Positions 10,916-23,985 are shown, counted from the stretch's first letter. The stretch: 64,000 bases of DNA from Hsuehochloa calcarea (GCA_036346395.1 CM070602.1:19973098-20037097); one strand, 5' to 3'. Program-made: numbers and translations. The notes: generated from the letters alone by a model not told the origin.

Positions 10916-11490
10916 TGTAGGATCAGGATGACCGACTAGAGGAAGGTAAATAGGAGATTTCTATAAAAAAAATTACTTTAGTTAACAATTTTAACAAATA
11001 ACAATTCTAGAACCTTTAAAAGATATGTTCTAAGCTTTACTAAGATAACCTCAAAGCTTATGTCAATACTAAACAACACTTTTAGTTTAAACAATTCTAC
11101 ACAAGAAAATTGCCAGAAGTATAAATACAGAAATAGTAAAGACAAGAGAAAACCACAATGGAAACAATTGAAGTTTTTCCCATTATATCAAAGATTTGCC
11201 GATCTTCACTAGTCCACGTTGACGCAACTTAAATAAATCAAGTCAGATCCACACGAGCACATCCCTCGGTCACTAGAGTTGCTCTTCCTCATCTCCGGAG
11301 ATGGTGAGCACACAACCACTTCACAATCGTTGCTGAGTTACTTCACAATCTTCTTTGAAGAGACCACCGTGTAAACTCTTCTCCAAACCGTCTAAGTGTC
11401 GGCAAGCACCAAGAGTAATAAACTACAGCTTTTGTTTGAAGAAAAATAAGTGTCAAATGGATCAACCAATGATGCAATGCACTTGAATGC

Positions 11491-11495
11491 TCTCA
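11491..11495. other. TSD TCTCA (left) of the Sirevirus; right copy at 31735-31739
   Basis: TCTCA precedes the LTR start TGAAGGACC at 11496 and follows the 3' LTR end ...GGTCCTACA at 31734. Confidence 0.85.
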
Positions 11496-13294
11496 TGAAG
11501 GACCATGTGAGAGGGTCCTGGATTATGTTGTGTCGAACCTTTGCAATTTGGGAAGGTCAGAAAATTGATTTGCATTTATCAGAGTTTATAGGTTGCATGA
11601 AACATGTTTCGCTAACGTGGGTCAAGTTGTGAAGAACTTATGTCCGAAAATGATTTATTTGTCTTTGGATGTGCAGGGTTGTCTGGAGTCAACCACGATC
11701 AATGGCAAGGATCGAGCCTAAGCTCGTGGAGAAGCTAAGGCCCAGAACGATCGAGAATGCCGAGTGAAGTGGTGATCTCAAGCATAGCACGACAAAGACG
11801 GGAAATGTTGAAAGGAAGTTGGAACGGCGGGATTGCACCATGTGGTTTGGTCGGTCCAAGTGAGGCGTGGTCCGGTGGACCGGAATGGGAGAGACTTGCC
11901 GTCGCGCAGCAAGCCAGTGGTGCATCTACACGTGGCAAGCATGGCGATTGCTTGCAACGGATGGAGAAGACCGGGCCAAGGAAGGGTATTTTGGTAGTTT
12001 GACCAAAATACCAAAAACTGCTTCGGTAGAAAACCGCGACGCTTAAGCGGCGTTTGGAAAGGCGATTTAGGTCATGGAGAAGCTGGTATGATCAAGTTGG
12101 ATCAAATCTAAGGACTTAGCGGATTCGGGGTTATGAGCTTTGAAAAGCGTGCATAAGAGTAGAGTGTGAGTTAAAACCCTTGTGTGGGGGACTATCGGGT
12201 TTCCCCCATTATGCTAAGTGGATAGTATCCACTAAGGGTTAGATGTGGCTGGTTAGATCATCTATTTAAGGGCTTGGGATAGAGACTTGTGGTCATCCAT
12301 CCAACCATCCTCTCTTGAGACCTAGGGTTCATGAGTTCTAGGGTTAAGGTTTGAGAGAAGTTGAGAGCTATGGTGTGCTCTCTTGTCCTCCAAGTGGAGT
12401 GGTTGTAAAACCCTCATCCTCAAGTAGAAATACATCAATCTTTGTTCATCTCCATGAATCTCTTTTGTGTTGATTGATTTGCTCTTAATTTGTTTGGTTT
12501 TTTCCCATCTATCTTCCCTTCTTGATCTTGTTGTGCCAAGGACGTGTAAGAGCTGGATATAACCTCTGGAAATCAATCTCCACCAATCTAGGCACTTTTA
12601 TGGCAAGATTCATGAAGAACCCGGTTTTTGCTATCTTTGGGCTCTCCAAGTGATTTCTTGACTCAGCTATTTTTGCCTCGAATTTTTTGGTGTTTTTGCT
12701 TGCTGTGATATGTGGGAACATATCTAGAGATATCTTGGCCATCATCCATCCACGAACAAATCATATTCACCATCTTCGGTTGTTGCCCTATTTTTGTGCA
12801 ACTTTCCTTCAAATAGAAAAATATCATAACTTTGGTAATGATTTTCTAGATCGTTGAGTGGAATAGGTTCTTGACATCCTAGAGAGGGTGCATACCAAAT
12901 TTCAAGTCATTTGGAGCTTTGGTTTGAGAGTTAGCTCAATTTTTAGTTTTGACCCGATTTTGGTGCACAGAGCTTCACGAGCCAAAAGATCCAAATTCTC
13001 TCAAGTTATTTTACTGTTTTATATTGGGATAGGTTCCTAAGATCATGACTCAGTATTGGTTCAAGTTTCAAGTCTTTTGGATCTACAAATCAAAAGTTAC
13101 ATGAATTTTTGGATTTAAAATAGTGTTGTTTTTGCACTGTTCATGATTTAAAATTACTGTAGCAGTTTGATTTTCAGATTTTTTGATTCTCCATCTTCGT
13201 AGCTTCTCATAGATATTGGAGTGAAGAGTAGGTGAAAACTTGGGGGGAAATTTGAAGCCACCATTCACCCCCTCATTGCCATACCGGTCCTACA
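11496..13294 (+). repeat. 5' LTR of the Sirevirus (1799 bp)
   Basis: It starts TGAAGGACCATGTGAG and ends ATACCGGTCCTACA. It is followed after two bases by the PBS. A TATTTAAGG motif lies near 12263. Matching copies of the left part (20609-21088) and the right part (30534-31734) form the interrupted 3' LTR. Confidence 0.8.
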
Positions 13295-13296
13295 AG

Positions 13297-13308
13297 TGGT
13301 ATTAGAGC
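13297..13308 (+). other. Primer-binding site of the Sirevirus
   Basis: TGGTATTAGAGC differs from the standard initiator-Met-tRNA complement TGGTATCAGAGC by one transition (C to T), consistent with decay by cytosine deamination. Confidence 0.75.
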
Positions 13309-13350
13309 CCTATTAGCTCTTTTCATAGATCTTAACTTGTCTTAAGAGCC

Positions 13351-14398
13351 ATGGCATCAGACAAGTATTCTACCAAGCCACCTGTGTTCGATGGAGTCGA
13401 TTTTTCTTATTGGAAGGCTCGCGTGCATGCCTACATCGAGGCTCAAGGGCACTCAATTTGGCTTAAGATCAAGAATCCTTATGTAGTGCTGGCCAATGGC
13501 GATGTGATTTCACCTGATGTAGGAAAATAGCAAGGCTCAAAACTTCTTGATTCAAGGACTTAGTCGATATGAGTTTGAGCATGTCGTTCACCTGAAGTCT
13601 GCTCACGAGATTTGGAAAACCCTCGCTGACTACCATGAGGGCTCTACCGCGATCAAGGGAGTGAGACAGAACCAACTTAAGAAAGAGTACTCGAAGATCG
13701 AGAAAAGGCCAGGTGAATCTTTGGATGAGTTGTGGGGAAGATTTTCCAAGATCATTCATGACTTACGTGTTGTGGATCTTGTGTTTTGTGAGTCTGAGAA
13801 TGTACGTCAGCTCTTGGATGCACTTGATGTGAGAGTTTGGGGGATGAAGATCATTCCATCAATGACAACACTATCATGAGTGAGCTTACCATGGATAAGC
13901 TCTACTTGAGGTTGAAGACGCATGAGATTGACTTCACCTCACATCTCCCCAAGACAGAGTCGATGACTCTAGTGATTGACACTTTTAAGAGTAGCTCTTC
14001 TGATTCTTTGGACTTTGGCACATCTAGATTTTCATTATCTGCCATGCACTCCTTGAGCGATGAGCAGCTAGAAAGGCTACCTGAGGATGACTTATCTCTT
14101 CTATCCACAAAATTCACGAGAGCCTACAACAAAGTGAGGAACAAGATGAGAAGTGGCTCTGTTACTTGCTTTGAGTATGGTGAGCCAAACCACATTCGGG
14201 CTAAGTGCCCCAAGCTGAAGGGCAAGGAGAAGAAGGACTTCCGAAGGCGTCTTCAAGCTCGAGATGCGAAGGCCAGGAAGCCCAACTACCATAAGTTCGT
14301 CAACCAGGTCGTTGCCGCTCTTGAGAACGTTGATATGAGCGATGTGGACTCGAGAACGGAGGAAGACAAGGATGATTCCCATGGTAAGAAAAAGGCCT
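13351..14398 (+). pseudogene. Sirevirus gag (capsid domain and zinc knuckle), broken
   Basis: It begins MASDKYSTKPPVFDGVDFSY at 13351 and closely matches the gag of the nested non-autonomous element (28052, minus). An in-frame stop and a one-base shift occur near 13528; a one-base deletion near 13852 forces a second frame change. The UBN2-type gag domain (EFEHVVHLKSAHEIW, RPGESLDELWGRFSKI) is recognisable. The knuckle reads CFEYGEPNHIRAKC: the second Cys of CCHC is Tyr. Confidence 0.75.
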
Positions 14399-14489
14399 AG
14401 GACTTCACTAGCATGTGCTTCATGGCCAAGGATAGCCACGACGTTGAATCCTCTGACGACAACAAGCCTTACAGTGATCCCGACGAGGT

Positions 14490-15418
14490 ATGCCCTCACC
14501 CAATGAGATAAAGCGTGCTTTGGTTGCTGCTGAACGAAATCTAAAAAAGCAAGTTAAAATGATTAGGATACATGATATCATGATTGACAACTTGAACTTA
14601 GAAGTGGTTAGGATAAAATCCATTAATACCGCTGATAATTGTGTTCTTACTCTTGCTTGCATGATGAATTGGTAAATCTAAAATCTGCTCATTCCTCTAT
14701 TATAGATCAACTTAAAGATGCTCTAGATGAACTAGAATCTCTCAGATCTAGTCATAGTCATGTTTGTTTGGATGCTATTGCTTTAGATGTGACTCCTGTA
14801 GATGTTATTCCATCACCTTGCTCAAGTTGTGCTTTGCTCGAATTAAAATTGGATAGTGCTACTAAGGAATTGTTGAAATTTAATTATAGTCACACTTGCT
14901 CTCATTGTGAGGATAGCAAGATTAAAATAAAGAAAATGACTTAAATGATTCTTTATTCTAAGATTGCTTCGTGTGAAAACTATTATAAACTCACAATTGA
15001 GAATGATGCTCTTAACAAGACTCTAGATGAGAAATCTAAAATTGAAAAATCCATGTTCATGACTGCATCGAATAAAGTAATTGATTCTAATTCTTGTGTC
15101 TTTTGTGCTGAAATTGGGACTAATTTAGATGAGATACAAGAGACATTTAGAGTCAAGTTTAAAGAGCAGTTGAGTAGGATTAGAAATTCCTCTTGTGTGT
15201 CTTGTGATGCCTTAAAAGTTGAGGTAGCTATTCATAAAGAAAGATATGATAGGGCAACCAAGTCAAATAAGTGTACCACATGGAAGGACCTAGCCAAGGA
15301 AAATGACCATCTCAAAAAGACTCTTGAGAGATTCTCTAGTGGGAAGAAGAACCTCAACATGATCCTCGATCAATCTAAGGTAAGTGTGAAGAAGAGTGGT
15401 CTAGGATTTAATCCCTAG
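14490..15418 (+). pseudogene. Sirevirus gag extension: coiled-coil region
   Basis: Three consecutive pieces (14490-14675, 14639-14944, 14945-15418) are rich in Leu, Lys, Glu and Asp with regular Cys-containing motifs such as CSSCALLELKLDSATKELLK. They pair with the same region of the nested element (25298-27078 minus). Extended coiled-coil gag tails are a Sirevirus hallmark. Stops at 14673 and 14942 and frame changes show it is dead. Confidence 0.6.
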
Positions 15419-15559
15419 AGTATTCCAAGAACCACCTACCTAAGGTTGTGAGAGCTGTTGAGAGTGGCAAGTTTGAGGTAAAACCCTTGAGCCATCTAAG
15501 TCAATCTTTAGATCTGTAGGTATTGCCTAAACCCCTTCTAGCAAGTCTGATGTTTCTAT

Positions 15560-16370
15560 TTCAGCAGGTCAGACCTCTCAAAAGGTCAAGTATCATTGCA
15601 TCTTCTATAAGAATGATGGCAACATAGTTGAGTTCTGCTTTCGTAGAGCCAAGGGCGAGAGGAAGGAGAGAGTGCATGCCTTGAGGTCCATTAGAGGAGT
15701 TCCTTCACCTACGATTGTCTCTAGAGCCAAGCAACCTGTCTTTCCTACTAGACATAGGCCTAGGTTTGTAGATGACTTCTTTGACTCATTTGGTGGCTCT
15801 AGGCAGCATTTTAGATTAGGATATTGTGAGAATAGAACACGGGTAGCATCTAGACAAGGGGAGTGCTGACCTTTTGGTAGGTCGATTCGGAGAGGTCTAG
15901 GTGTTTCACGTTTGCATTCTTATGATTACCCCTCTAACTATTTTATTGTTGCTCCTACTTTTGCTCCTAAGCATCGTGTGGCTCAGTATTGGGTTCCCAA
16001 GTCTTTTATCACTAACCCCAGTACTGAGGCATAGATGTTCCTTGCTTATGCCCTATAGGTCTGACATGCGAGGAAGGAAGACATATGGCTTGTTGACTCT
16101 GGGTGTTGTCGACACATGACCGAAGATTCTAGATGGTTCTCCTCCCTCACACGTGCATCCGACAACAAGTTGATCACGTTTGGGGATGCTTCTATTGGGA
16201 CTGTGGCAGCCAAAGGCACAGTGCGCATCAACAACAACTTCATGCTTAAGGACGTCGCTTTGGTAAGTAAGCTGAGGTATAATTTGATATCTGTCTCTCA
16301 GCTTCTCGATGAGGGTCTAGAAGTGACATTCAAGAGTGATGAGCGTAGAGTTCTAGACTCCTCAGGTGAG
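15560..16370 (+). pseudogene. Sirevirus linker, second zinc-finger remnant and aspartic protease
   Basis: A linker reads KVKYHCIFYKN...FCFRRAK, where a complete finger in the nested element has CTFCKKEGHTVEFC. The protease active site is WLVDSGCCRHMTEDSRWF near 16086-16139, followed by LISVSQLLDEG, the typical downstream motif. Two in-frame stops lie near 16033 and 16058. Confidence 0.7.
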
Positions 16371-16439
16371 CATGTCTTTGGGATCTCTAAGTTTGAGAGG
16401 ATCTTTAGTACTGATTTCAGTATCTCTTCTACCTCCAGC

Positions 16440-17360
16440 CCTACGTGTCATGTGGCATCTGACTCTCATAACTTAGGGTTGTGGCATCGTAGGCTTGGAC
16501 ACATAGGTTTTGACCATTTGACCAGAGTTAATAGCAAGAACTTGATTAGTGGTTTGCCTAGGCTTAAGAATGTTAGAGACCTAGTGTGCATACCCTGTAG
16601 AAATGGTAAGATGGTATGTGCTTCTCATCCTCCTCTTACTTTAGTGATGATTGGTGGGCCTGGTCAGCTCTTGCACTTAGACACGGTTGGCCCTTCTAGA
16701 GTCCAGTCTGCAGGAGGGAAATGGTATGTGTTTGTCATTGTGGATGACTTCTCTATGTATTCTTGGGGTATATTTTCTGGTTTCTAAGGATGAGGCATTT
16801 GGCTGCTTTAGAGAATTAGTCCTTAGACTAGCAGTTTACCTCCTAGGAGCGTTGAGAACCATTAGGAGTGACAATAGCACAGAATTTAAGAACTCATCTT
16901 TTGCCACTTTCTGCACTAAGAGAGGACTAGAGCACCAGTTCTCTTCACCTAGAGTTCCCCAGCAGAATGGGGTTGTAGAAGGGAAGAACAGAACCCTTGT
17001 AGAGATGGCTATGACTATGCTAGATGAGCATAGCGCACCTAGGAGGTTTTGGTGAGGCGATCTCTACTACTTGCTATGTGTCCAATAGGGTGTTCTTGAG
17101 ATCAATCATAGGCAAGACTTCCTTTGAGCTTAGATTTGGTCATAGGTCTAGAGTCTCTTATTTCAAGATATTTGATTGCAGGTGCTTCATTCTTAAACAT
17201 GGCAACTTGGATAAATTTGAATCTAGATGTTATGATGGTATTTTTCTTAGATATCCTGCTCATTCTCGTGACTATCGTGTATTTAATTTACTAACAAAAT
17301 TGTTGAGGCTTGTGAAGTCACTTTTGATGAGGCTAATCCTGGTACTAGACCCGATGGTGT
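16440..17360 (+). pseudogene. Sirevirus integrase
   Basis: The GAG-pre-integrase zinc region has LWHRRLGHIGFDHLT and CIPCRNGKM (H-H-C-C). The catalytic core begins LLHLDTVGPSRV (first Asp), then TIRSDNSTEFKNSSF (second Asp) and NGVVEGKNRTLVEMA (Glu), so D-D-E is visible. A frameshift near 16785 and stops near 17054 and 17360 break it. Confidence 0.8.
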
Positions 17361-17639
17361 AGGTACACATGTTCTTAGTGATCGAGAGAGTATCTTCATC
17401 AACAACGACTCTGACATAGAGGATGAGGACCCAATCCATCCTCTAGTCACTCCTGAGATGGTTGGAGAGTCTGCTTCTACTTCTCCAGCTTCAGTAGAGC
17501 AGCCTCTTCCCACCTTAACCGGCGCTTCGAGTGGCTTTGCTCCTACCTCCACAACCCATGAGGTAGAGGCCACATCTGTACTCAGGACCTCCTCTTCATA
17601 TTCAGCGACAACACTCTCCTAAGCAAATGATTGGGGATC

Positions 17640-18575
17640 TCAATGAGCGAGTTACTCGCCCCAAGTTTATCTCTCCAGATTCTCATGTGCATTCTGCTTT
17701 TGTTGCGTCTTTTGAACCCCGAGATGTCACTCATGTTTTATCTGAATCCTCTTGGGTCAATGTCATGCATGGAAAGCTTGAAATTTTTAAAAGAAACCAA
17801 ATTTAGACCTTAGTTGAACCTCCACCTAATCACAATGTAATTGGAACAAAATGGATTTTCAAGAATTACCAAGTGAAGATGGATTGGTAGTTCGCAACAA
17901 GGTTAGGCTTGTAGCTCAAAGTTATTCCCAGGTAGAAAGCTTAGATTTTGAAGAGATATTTGCTCTGTAGCTAAATTATAAGCCATTCGCATATTGCTAG
18001 CTTTCGCGACGTCTAAGGTTTTAAGCTTTTTCAAATGGATGTTAAGAGTGCTTTCCTTAATGGTTTTATAGAAGAAGAGGTCTATGTCAACCAACCCCCT
18101 GATTTTAAAAATCACAAGTTCCCAAACCATGTGTTTAAGCTCTCCAAAGCCTTGTATGGATTGAAGCATGCCCCTAGAGCTTAATATGATAGGTTTAAGA
18201 GTTTCATGCTTAAGAATGCATTCAAAATGGGAATGGTAGATAAAACCTCGTTCACTCTAAACCATGGCAGTGACTTTTTACTTGTTCAGATTTACGTGGA
18301 TGACATCATATTCGGTGGTTGTTCTCATACTTTGGTATCCAAATTTTTAGATTCTATGAGCAGGGAATTCGAAATGAGTATGATGGACGAGCTGACCTTC
18401 TTCCTTGGTCTCCAAGTCAAGCAACCGAAAGAATGTACATTCATTCATCAAAGTAAGTACACAAAAGACTTTTTTCGGTGCTTCGACATGGGAAGCAGCA
18501 AGCCAATGTCTACTCCTATTGCCACTTCTATCGTGCTGGATCCTAATGAGGATGGAGAGCCCGTGGACTAGAAGG
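17640..18575 (+). pseudogene. Sirevirus reverse transcriptase
   Basis: Motifs in order: GTKWIFKN (17848), FQMDVKSAFLNG (18031), ALYGLKHAPRA (18151) and LLVQIYVDDIIFGG (18286, YVDD box). Stops at 17804, 17888, 17968 and 18182 and frame changes inactivate it. The last open part is 18206-18571. Confidence 0.8.
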
Positions 18576-19241
18576 CGTACCACAGCATGATCGGCTCCCT
18601 CCTCTACCTCACGGTGTCGAGGCCGGATATACAGTTTGCTGTGTATCTGTGCGCTCGATTTCAGGCTTCCCCTCGTGCCTCACATCGTCAAGTAGTGCGT
18701 CGCATCTTCATGTATCTTTAGGACACTCTTGACTTTGGACTCTGGTATTCTTCTTATTCTGCTATCTCCATTCGAGCTTTTTCTAATGCTGATTTTGCGG
18801 GGTGTAGAGTGGATAGTAAGAATACTTCTGGCACTTATCAATTTTATGCACATCTCTTATCTCTTGGTCATCTAGGAAGCAGTCCTCTGTTGCACAATCC
18901 ACTGTCGAGGCAGAGTATGTAGTTGTAGTCAGTAGCTGCTCTCAAATTCTCTGGATCTTGTCTACTCCACGGGACTATGGGTTGTTCTTAGATAGTGTTC
19001 CTCTTTTCTGTGACAACATTAGTGCCATAACATTGCCAAAAACCCAGTGCAACACTCTAGCACCAAGCACATTGACATTATATATCATTTCCTTAGAAAC
19101 CATGTAGAGAAGGGTGATGTGCTTCACTTTGTAGAGTCCGAGCAGCAGGTTGCAGATATTTTCACTAAGGCTCTTGATTCTTCTCGTTTTGATACTTTGT
19201 GGGGAGAGTTGGGGGTTATTAGTCCTCTTGGTCTGTTTTAA
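18576..19241 (+). pseudogene. Sirevirus RNase H
   Basis: SMIGSLLYLTVSRPDIQFAV, then FSNADFAGCRVD (RNase H core Asp region). The terminal STKHIDIIYHFLRNHVEKGD...DIFTKAL is canonical for copia pol C-termini and ends at a stop at 19239-19241. Several stops lie between. Confidence 0.75.
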
Positions 19242-20608
19242 GGGGGAGTTTGATCTTTTGCATCCATTGTACCATATTGCATTTTAAAATCAGCAACTTG
19301 CATTGTAATATAAGTACATAGAGCTTTGACTATTATCCTTGTGTGACATGATATCATGCTTTACATCTTGCCATGTATTGTGTTGGTTTGCTCGATTTAT
19401 CATGGTCTTCCATGTGTAGCTTAGCTTTTGCCATGCTAGCTCTATTAAATGTGAGAAACTTGAATTAAAATATGACTTGCTGGATCTTGTGACTAGTTTT
19501 TCTCTAGTAATCCTCTTAGATTCATGCTATGTCAAATATGCCAAGTTGAGTCTTGAACTGAAATTGAGCTATGCTAGTTCCTTATTGAAGCATGAGTTAG
19601 TATTCATTTTTGATCTTAAACTAAGTCAAGTAAATGAAAAATGATTTTTCTATGCGAAAAAATTGATTTCACCAATTCTTTCTCATGAGACGATTTGCCA
19701 TTGCACTAGTCATGAATTTAGGGGGAGTTTTGGATGACCTAGACCACTCTCTTAAGCTTTATTGCTTGGGATGGTCACGATGCGGCTTGAGATCTAACAC
19801 AAGGCTAAGAAAACAAAAATTATGAAAAATGGTTGAAGCTTAGGAGACAGTTATGGATGGCTACTAGTCTAGAACTTGCTTTGCTAAGATAAAACCAAAA
19901 ATAAATTTCAGCAAGTGCTAAGTATGCTTAATTCCTAGTGTTTGAACAAAATGATTCAACATTGAACTTGTAGCACTCTAATTTGACTCAATTATAACTT
20001 CTTGATTCCATTTAGTTTATTGACATGGCTTGGCTCTTTTTTTGGATATCTTTGGCTAAAATATGATCTTGAGCACCTTGACATGCTAAACTTCTATTTA
20101 ATATCTGATTATTGCTCTTTTTGCTTTATCTTTACTATATATGATTTGTCATGATATAAAATAGCTACTTCACATAATATGGCTTTGTATAATACTTGTA
20201 AAGTCATATTGGATAATTTTCATAGCTCCTTTTGCTAAAAAAATTAATAAATTACAGCAATTCCATTTCATTCATGCTCTATCTTTCTACATGCATCTTG
20301 ATGACTTCTTTGTCAAAGGGGGAGAAAGATTGGTAAAAATGTCTTTTAGAGTTTGATTTGGAGTTGTTCTTTCATATGGATCTAGAGTGAGATTTCCCGA
20401 CTCATTTGGTGAACTTGAAGCCTTTTGTGATTTTTTTGCTTTTTTCAGTAGCTTCAATTCACTTCTGCCTCAATTGGTCACTTTCAGTTCTTTGCATTCC
20501 TTTCTTGACCATTTTGATCTCTATTTGTAATTTTTCCTCTTTATTGTCTAAAACCACATCCAAATTGCATTTTTTGAGAAACTGTCAATGTTTTCATCAA
20601 AAGGAGAT
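19242..20608 (+). other. Sirevirus 3' untranslated region with repeated polypurine motifs
   Basis: No gene here. AGGGGGAG words appear at about 19241, 19719 and 20318. AAAAGGAGAT directly abuts the 3' LTR at 20609 and should be the working PPT. The same spaced PPT-like repeats (as CTCCCC) recur in the nested element at about 23988, 24427, 24900 and 25552. Confidence 0.6.
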
Positions 20609-21088
20609 TGAAGGAGCATGTGAGATGGTCCTCGATTATGTTGTGTTGAACCATTGCAATTTGGGAAAGTTAAAAATTAATTTACAAATTTATCAGAGTT
20701 TATAGGTTGCATGAAACATGTTTCGCTAACGTGGATCAAGTTGTGAAGAACTTGTGTTTGGAAATGATTTATTTGTCTTTGGATGTGCAGGGTCGCCTGG
20801 AGTCAACAACGGTCAACGGCAAGGATCGAGGCTAAGCTCATGGAGGAGCTGAGGCCCAGAATGATCGAGGATGCCGTGTGAGGTGGTGATCTCAAACATA
20901 TCACGAGAAAGGCGGGAAATGTTGAAAGTAAGTTCGAACGGCGGGATTGCACCACGTGGCTTGGTCGGTCCAAGTGAGGCATGGTCTGGTGGAGCCGGAA
21001 CGGGAGAGACTTGCCGACGCGCGGCAAGCCAGTGGTGCATCTACATGTGGCAAGCATGGCGATTGCTTGCAATGGATGGAGAAGACCG
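20609..21088 (+). repeat. Left part of the Sirevirus 3' LTR
   Basis: It starts TGAAGGAGCATGTGAG, homologous to 11496-11976, and stops after GAGAAGACCG, where a gypsy LTR (TGTGACGAGG) begins. Confidence 0.8.
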
Positions 21089-21775
21089 TGTGACGAGGAT
21101 TAAAACCTCTATGTATTACTTTAATACATAAAGAGAAACCATATGTCTTCGTAGTCGTAACTCCTAAGGCTAATGACCTCACTGGTCATGAGGATTCCAA
21201 AGATTACATAATGAACACCCTGGTCATACAAGGTCATGTACCTAGTCCCCGACCAGTTAACTGCTCATAAAGCTATGAACTGGTATCATCTGGACTTGAA
21301 TCCAGGTATTTCCTTATCGTGTGATGAATGGAACACGTGTTGTATATTCCATACCACGCGACGTTACATAATTCTAAAACACTAGACTACGGTTGAATGT
21401 CTCACCGACATATAGCCGCACAACAGTTGATACCTTGTCAACTGACACCTCTCTCCGACCAGACGCGTTACTTCCCAGCAAGCGTCTCTCTAAAGGATAT
21501 CTGCCACCGCTTTATTAACTACATAAGGAGGACTGCGAAAGATGGGGAGAGGGGGAGATCGAAGGCAATTGAGAAGATTAGCAGTCGATTTGATTACAAC
21601 ACCATAGCAAGCATTGTGCACCAGTGTAATTAGAATTAGCCTTTTGTTTGATCACATGCATTCCTTGTAATAGCCAGTTCATAGCAATAAAGAGGGATCC
21701 CATTCTATTCCAGGAGATACACACTATTTTCTCTGTTTTTATATATTCATAAGATCGGCGATTTGATCGTCGACA
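21089..21775 (+). repeat. 5' LTR of the Tat-like element (687 bp)
   Basis: It runs from TGTGACGAGGATTAA to ...GATCGTCGACA. Blocks such as CCCGACCAGTTAACTGCTC and CATAAGATCGGCGA recur, inverted, at 45870-46560. An AATAAAGAGG motif near 21690 is a possible poly(A) signal. Confidence 0.7.
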
Positions 21776-21777
21776 GC

Positions 21778-21795
21778 TGGCGCCATCCGTGGGGA
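21778..21795 (+). other. PBS of the Tat-like element
   Basis: TGGCGCCATCCGTGGGGA lies two bases after the LTR, the TGGCGCC-type PBS found in plant Tat gypsy elements. Confidence 0.7.
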
Positions 21796-22091
21796 AGAAG
21801 GCGTAAATTTCCTGAAGAACTTCGCTCAAGCAAATCCTCGCCGTCCTTCATAATCATATATGCGACTATGGCATGAACTTGGGACGAGGAGAACTGGTTC
21901 GATTTGGATGACTACTCCCATCTCGACATGGACGAATGTATCCATGCCATGCAAGAGAACGAGATGTCATCATCTTCCTCCTCCGCCGGTTCGCATGTCG
22001 CTGACGACGACGAAATCGAACGGATGGTGGTGACAAAAATGTGATGGCTAACTACTTACCTACAGTACTTGAGGGGTTGGCCCGGTCATGG

Positions 22092-22096
22092 TTGCT
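22092..22096. other. TSD TTGCT (left) of the nested Sirevirus; right copy 29985-29989
   Basis: TTGCT stands before the LTR start TGTAGGACCGG at 22097 and after the LTR end TATCCACA at 29984. Confidence 0.9.
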
Positions 22097-23985
22097 TGTA
22101 GGACCGGAAAGGCGACTGAGGGGGGGGGGGTGAATAGGCGCTTTCAAAACTTTCTCGCCTAAGTCGAATTCAACACGAACTTTACTCCTTTAGCTATGAG
22201 AGCTAAGAAGATCAGTAAGCACACAGCGGAAGCCTTGTGCTGAACTCGACAAACCCCGACAACCACACGACACAAATGTGGAGACTTAAACTCAAAGGGT
22301 TGATCTGGGCACTGGCGGTCAGACCGGCTACCACAGGCGGTCGGACCGACGTTCAACCAGCGGTCTGACCGGCAACTAACTGGCGGTCGGACCGGTGGAC
22401 AGCGGTTCGACCGGCAGACAATGGTTCGAATATACTGGCGGTCGGATCGCCGTTCTGAGACCTGTCGGACCGTTCATCTAGTACTGAAAATCCACCCCCA
22501 AATTCAAAACGAAATTTGATCCAACTTTTGATTTAACCAATGAAACTTGACCAAATTTCGAGCACACCTCCCTAATGATATTAGAGACCTATTTCTAGCG
22601 ACGATCCTTCAGATCCACTTCGCAGAATCGATCTCTCAAGGATTTAATCAAGAAGTGCACAAACCCTAGAAATATGAAAAACTTTGATTCAAGACTTGCT
22701 TGTGGGGGTTGATGGTCTAGATGATTCTAGGAGTATTCCCACACATCAAAGCAAGACAAAATGGGTCAAGAGACCAAGCATAAACCCTTGAATCAAGGAA
22801 GCACCAAATTCATTCAATTGAGAGAACACAAAGAGGAGACAAATGAACTCTCAAGCAAGCATCACACGATTGATTGATCTCACAAGATGCTTACAAAGCC
22901 ACTCCAACTAGGAGGACAAGAGCTCACCCAAGGAGCATACAATCTCTTCCTCTCTTCCTCTCCAAACCCTAACCCTAGAAAAGCAAGGGGAGAAAACAAA
23001 TGGAAGCTTCAAGAGTTTTCCTTCTCCCCCTTTCCTATTTATACTAGAGAGGACTAGAGTCACATTTGGGGCCCACTCACACATGGGACCCACACAAATC
23101 TGTTGAAGCAATCGCCTGCTTCACCACGTGTAGGTTGATCAGCGGTTCTCATCGACGCCAAGCCTCTCTTGTCCGAATCCCATCGGAACCTCCCAGAGAC
23201 TCGCATCGATATCCGCACCGCCTGATCCAACCAGCTGTACCGAACCACCCGTTCGATCCATCTTGTCCATTCTGCACCATGCTTAAGTCACACGACCTCC
23301 CGGATCCCCGATCGCTCGGACCTCGGCTCTCCAAGCGTAGTCCCGATCCACTCACCGCTGACGCCGCTGACTCGCAAGCCACCTGCACAGCAATAGACAA
23401 ACAAACCGTTTCCGGGAACAAGTTCTTCACACCTTGACCCACGTTAGTTCCGCAATGCAATATACATCAATAAAGCATTGATAACTAAACATTAAACACC
23501 ATCAACATGCATCAATGCGAACTTGGCAAACCTCCAAGTCATCGCTGCTCGATCACCGCTTACGAGGCCGGTCCGACCGATATCAGTTTGATCGGACCGC
23601 TCCTACAACGGCGGTCGGACCGGTCAAAAAGACTTAGCCAAAAATCTAGCTTGAAAATCCGAAACCTTCTGGAATTTTCAACTCAATAGAACTTTTGACT
23701 GGGAGCTCCAAAAATGATGAAACCACATCCAGGAGACTCCTCACCGCTTACACAACCTATTTTTGGATTAGCTCCAAAATCCAATTTTAGGTCGACCGTC
23801 CGACCGCCACCACCGCCGGTCCGACCAGTCCCACAAGCGGTCCGATCGCCTGACACCACCGGCCGATCACCGTGGTCCGACAAAGATGAAGCAAACCCCA
23901 AAACGCGAGATTTTGCAAACCAACAAAGCCATTGCCAATTGACTCATCATCCTGAGATCGTGCACATATCCTCACGATATCCACA
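22097..23985 (-). repeat. 3' LTR of the non-autonomous Sirevirus
   Basis: 1889 bp, TG...CA ends. TATA box at 23035-23043. Clusters of CGGTCGGACCG-type palindromes lie at 22310-22460 and 23565-23880. A G10 run near 22121 follows the LTR end. Confidence 0.85.
23035..23043 (-). promoter_or_regulatory. TATA box in the 3' LTR (5' LTR counterpart 29039-29047)
   Basis: Plus CTATTTATA, minus TATAAATAG, identical in both LTRs. U3 lies at higher coordinates; the palindrome cluster at 23565-23880 is 500-850 bp upstream of it. Confidence 0.55.

Noticed and set aside
22301..22460. Regularly repeated CGGTCGGACCG words as a possible CRISPR array
   Set aside because: Repeats are 11-15 bp, irregularly spaced and inside plant LTRs; no cas genes.
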